From: Streptomyces violaceoruber
Lineage (GTDB): Bacteria > Actinomycetota > Actinomycetes > Streptomycetales > Streptomycetaceae
Length of the DNA stretch: 56,858 nucleotides
Assembly: GCA_000720805.1 (NCBI GenBank)
Contig: JODI01000070.1
Span: 1 to 56,858 of the forward strand
Direction: 5' to 3'
Part shown: piece by piece, positions 56,107-56,858 of the stretch
Layout: each line of letters opens with the position of its first letter
Numbering within the stretch: position 1 is the stretch's first letter
Position numbers and translations under genes: made by a program
Notes under the pieces: model-generated
What the model saw: only the letters and a program-made list of their open reading frames with translations
What the model was told of the DNA's origin: nothing
Databases searched by the model: none

Positions 56107-56182
56107 CTCTGGGGGCTGCCGCCCCCAGGCCCCCGCTGTCGGCCCTGAAGGGGCCTCGTCCTCAGACGCCGGACGGGCTGAG
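56107..56182. repeat. Streptomyces-type interspersed intergenic element
   Basis: GC-rich sequence with a short hairpin (gggggctgccgccccc) followed by a segment ending in cctcagacgccggacgggct. I recognise closely similar strings as a widely repeated intergenic sequence in Streptomyces genomes; copies elsewhere cannot be counted from this window. Confidence 0.5.
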
Positions 56183-56185
56183 ATG

Positions 56186-56858
<673 letters not shown>

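Overview
The window is high-GC actinobacterial DNA and almost certainly comes from a Streptomyces chromosome. The grounds are the strong GC bias at third codon positions, many GTG starts (and one TTG start), a 1049-residue translation initiation factor IF-2 with a very long Gly/Pro/Arg-rich N-terminus, and the gene order rimP-nusA-ylxR-infB-ylxP-rbfA-truB-ribF next to a type VII (ESX) secretion locus and rpsO-pnp. No species is assigned.

Bases 1-11,550 are mostly minus-strand housekeeping genes: RNase J, dapA, an intein-containing thyX, a small plus-strand membrane pair, then a 2TM protein, dapB, an M16 peptidase, pnp and rpsO. The thyX intein (codons 98-400) sits inside the RHRx7S flavin/dUMP signature. 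It carries an AP2-like DNA-binding segment as well as an HNH-like endonuclease segment.

Bases 11,800-38,260 hold a type VII secretion locus. It contains a DUF397 protein, a membrane-anchored beta-propeller protein whose 3' end is damaged by poly-G tracts, EccD, EccC, two small WXG100 (Esx) proteins, two mycosin proteases, EccB, EccE, an EccE-linked protein and a very long Pro/Gln-rich ParA/MinD-like ATPase. Between the esx genes and the second mycosin lies a compact, translationally coupled block of six ORFs. Two are long WXG100-superfamily proteins (562 and 424 aa) and are plausible secreted cargo. The stretch between eccC and the esx genes has been remodelled by a decayed IS630-type element whose 24-bp terminal inverted repeats also enclose a VOC (glyoxalase/bleomycin-resistance fold) gene.

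Bases 38,280-56,858 return to core genes: ribF, truB, rbfA, ylxP (DUF503), infB, ylxR, nusA, rimP, proS, two GNAT acetyltransferases and the 3' part of ispG. Interspersed are a lipoprotein plus ferritin-like (DUF4439) pair, an APH-fold protein that has lost its catalytic residues, and a 1208-residue protein combining an inactivated trypsin-like domain, a P-loop NTPase domain and a long alanine-rich C-terminus.

The most interesting items are the thyX intein with its AP2-like and HNH-like segments, the degenerate protease/NTPase gene between ribF and truB, the candidate ESX cargo block, the transposon-enclosed VOC gene, and a 16-bp tandem-repeat array in the rpsO-pnp spacer.
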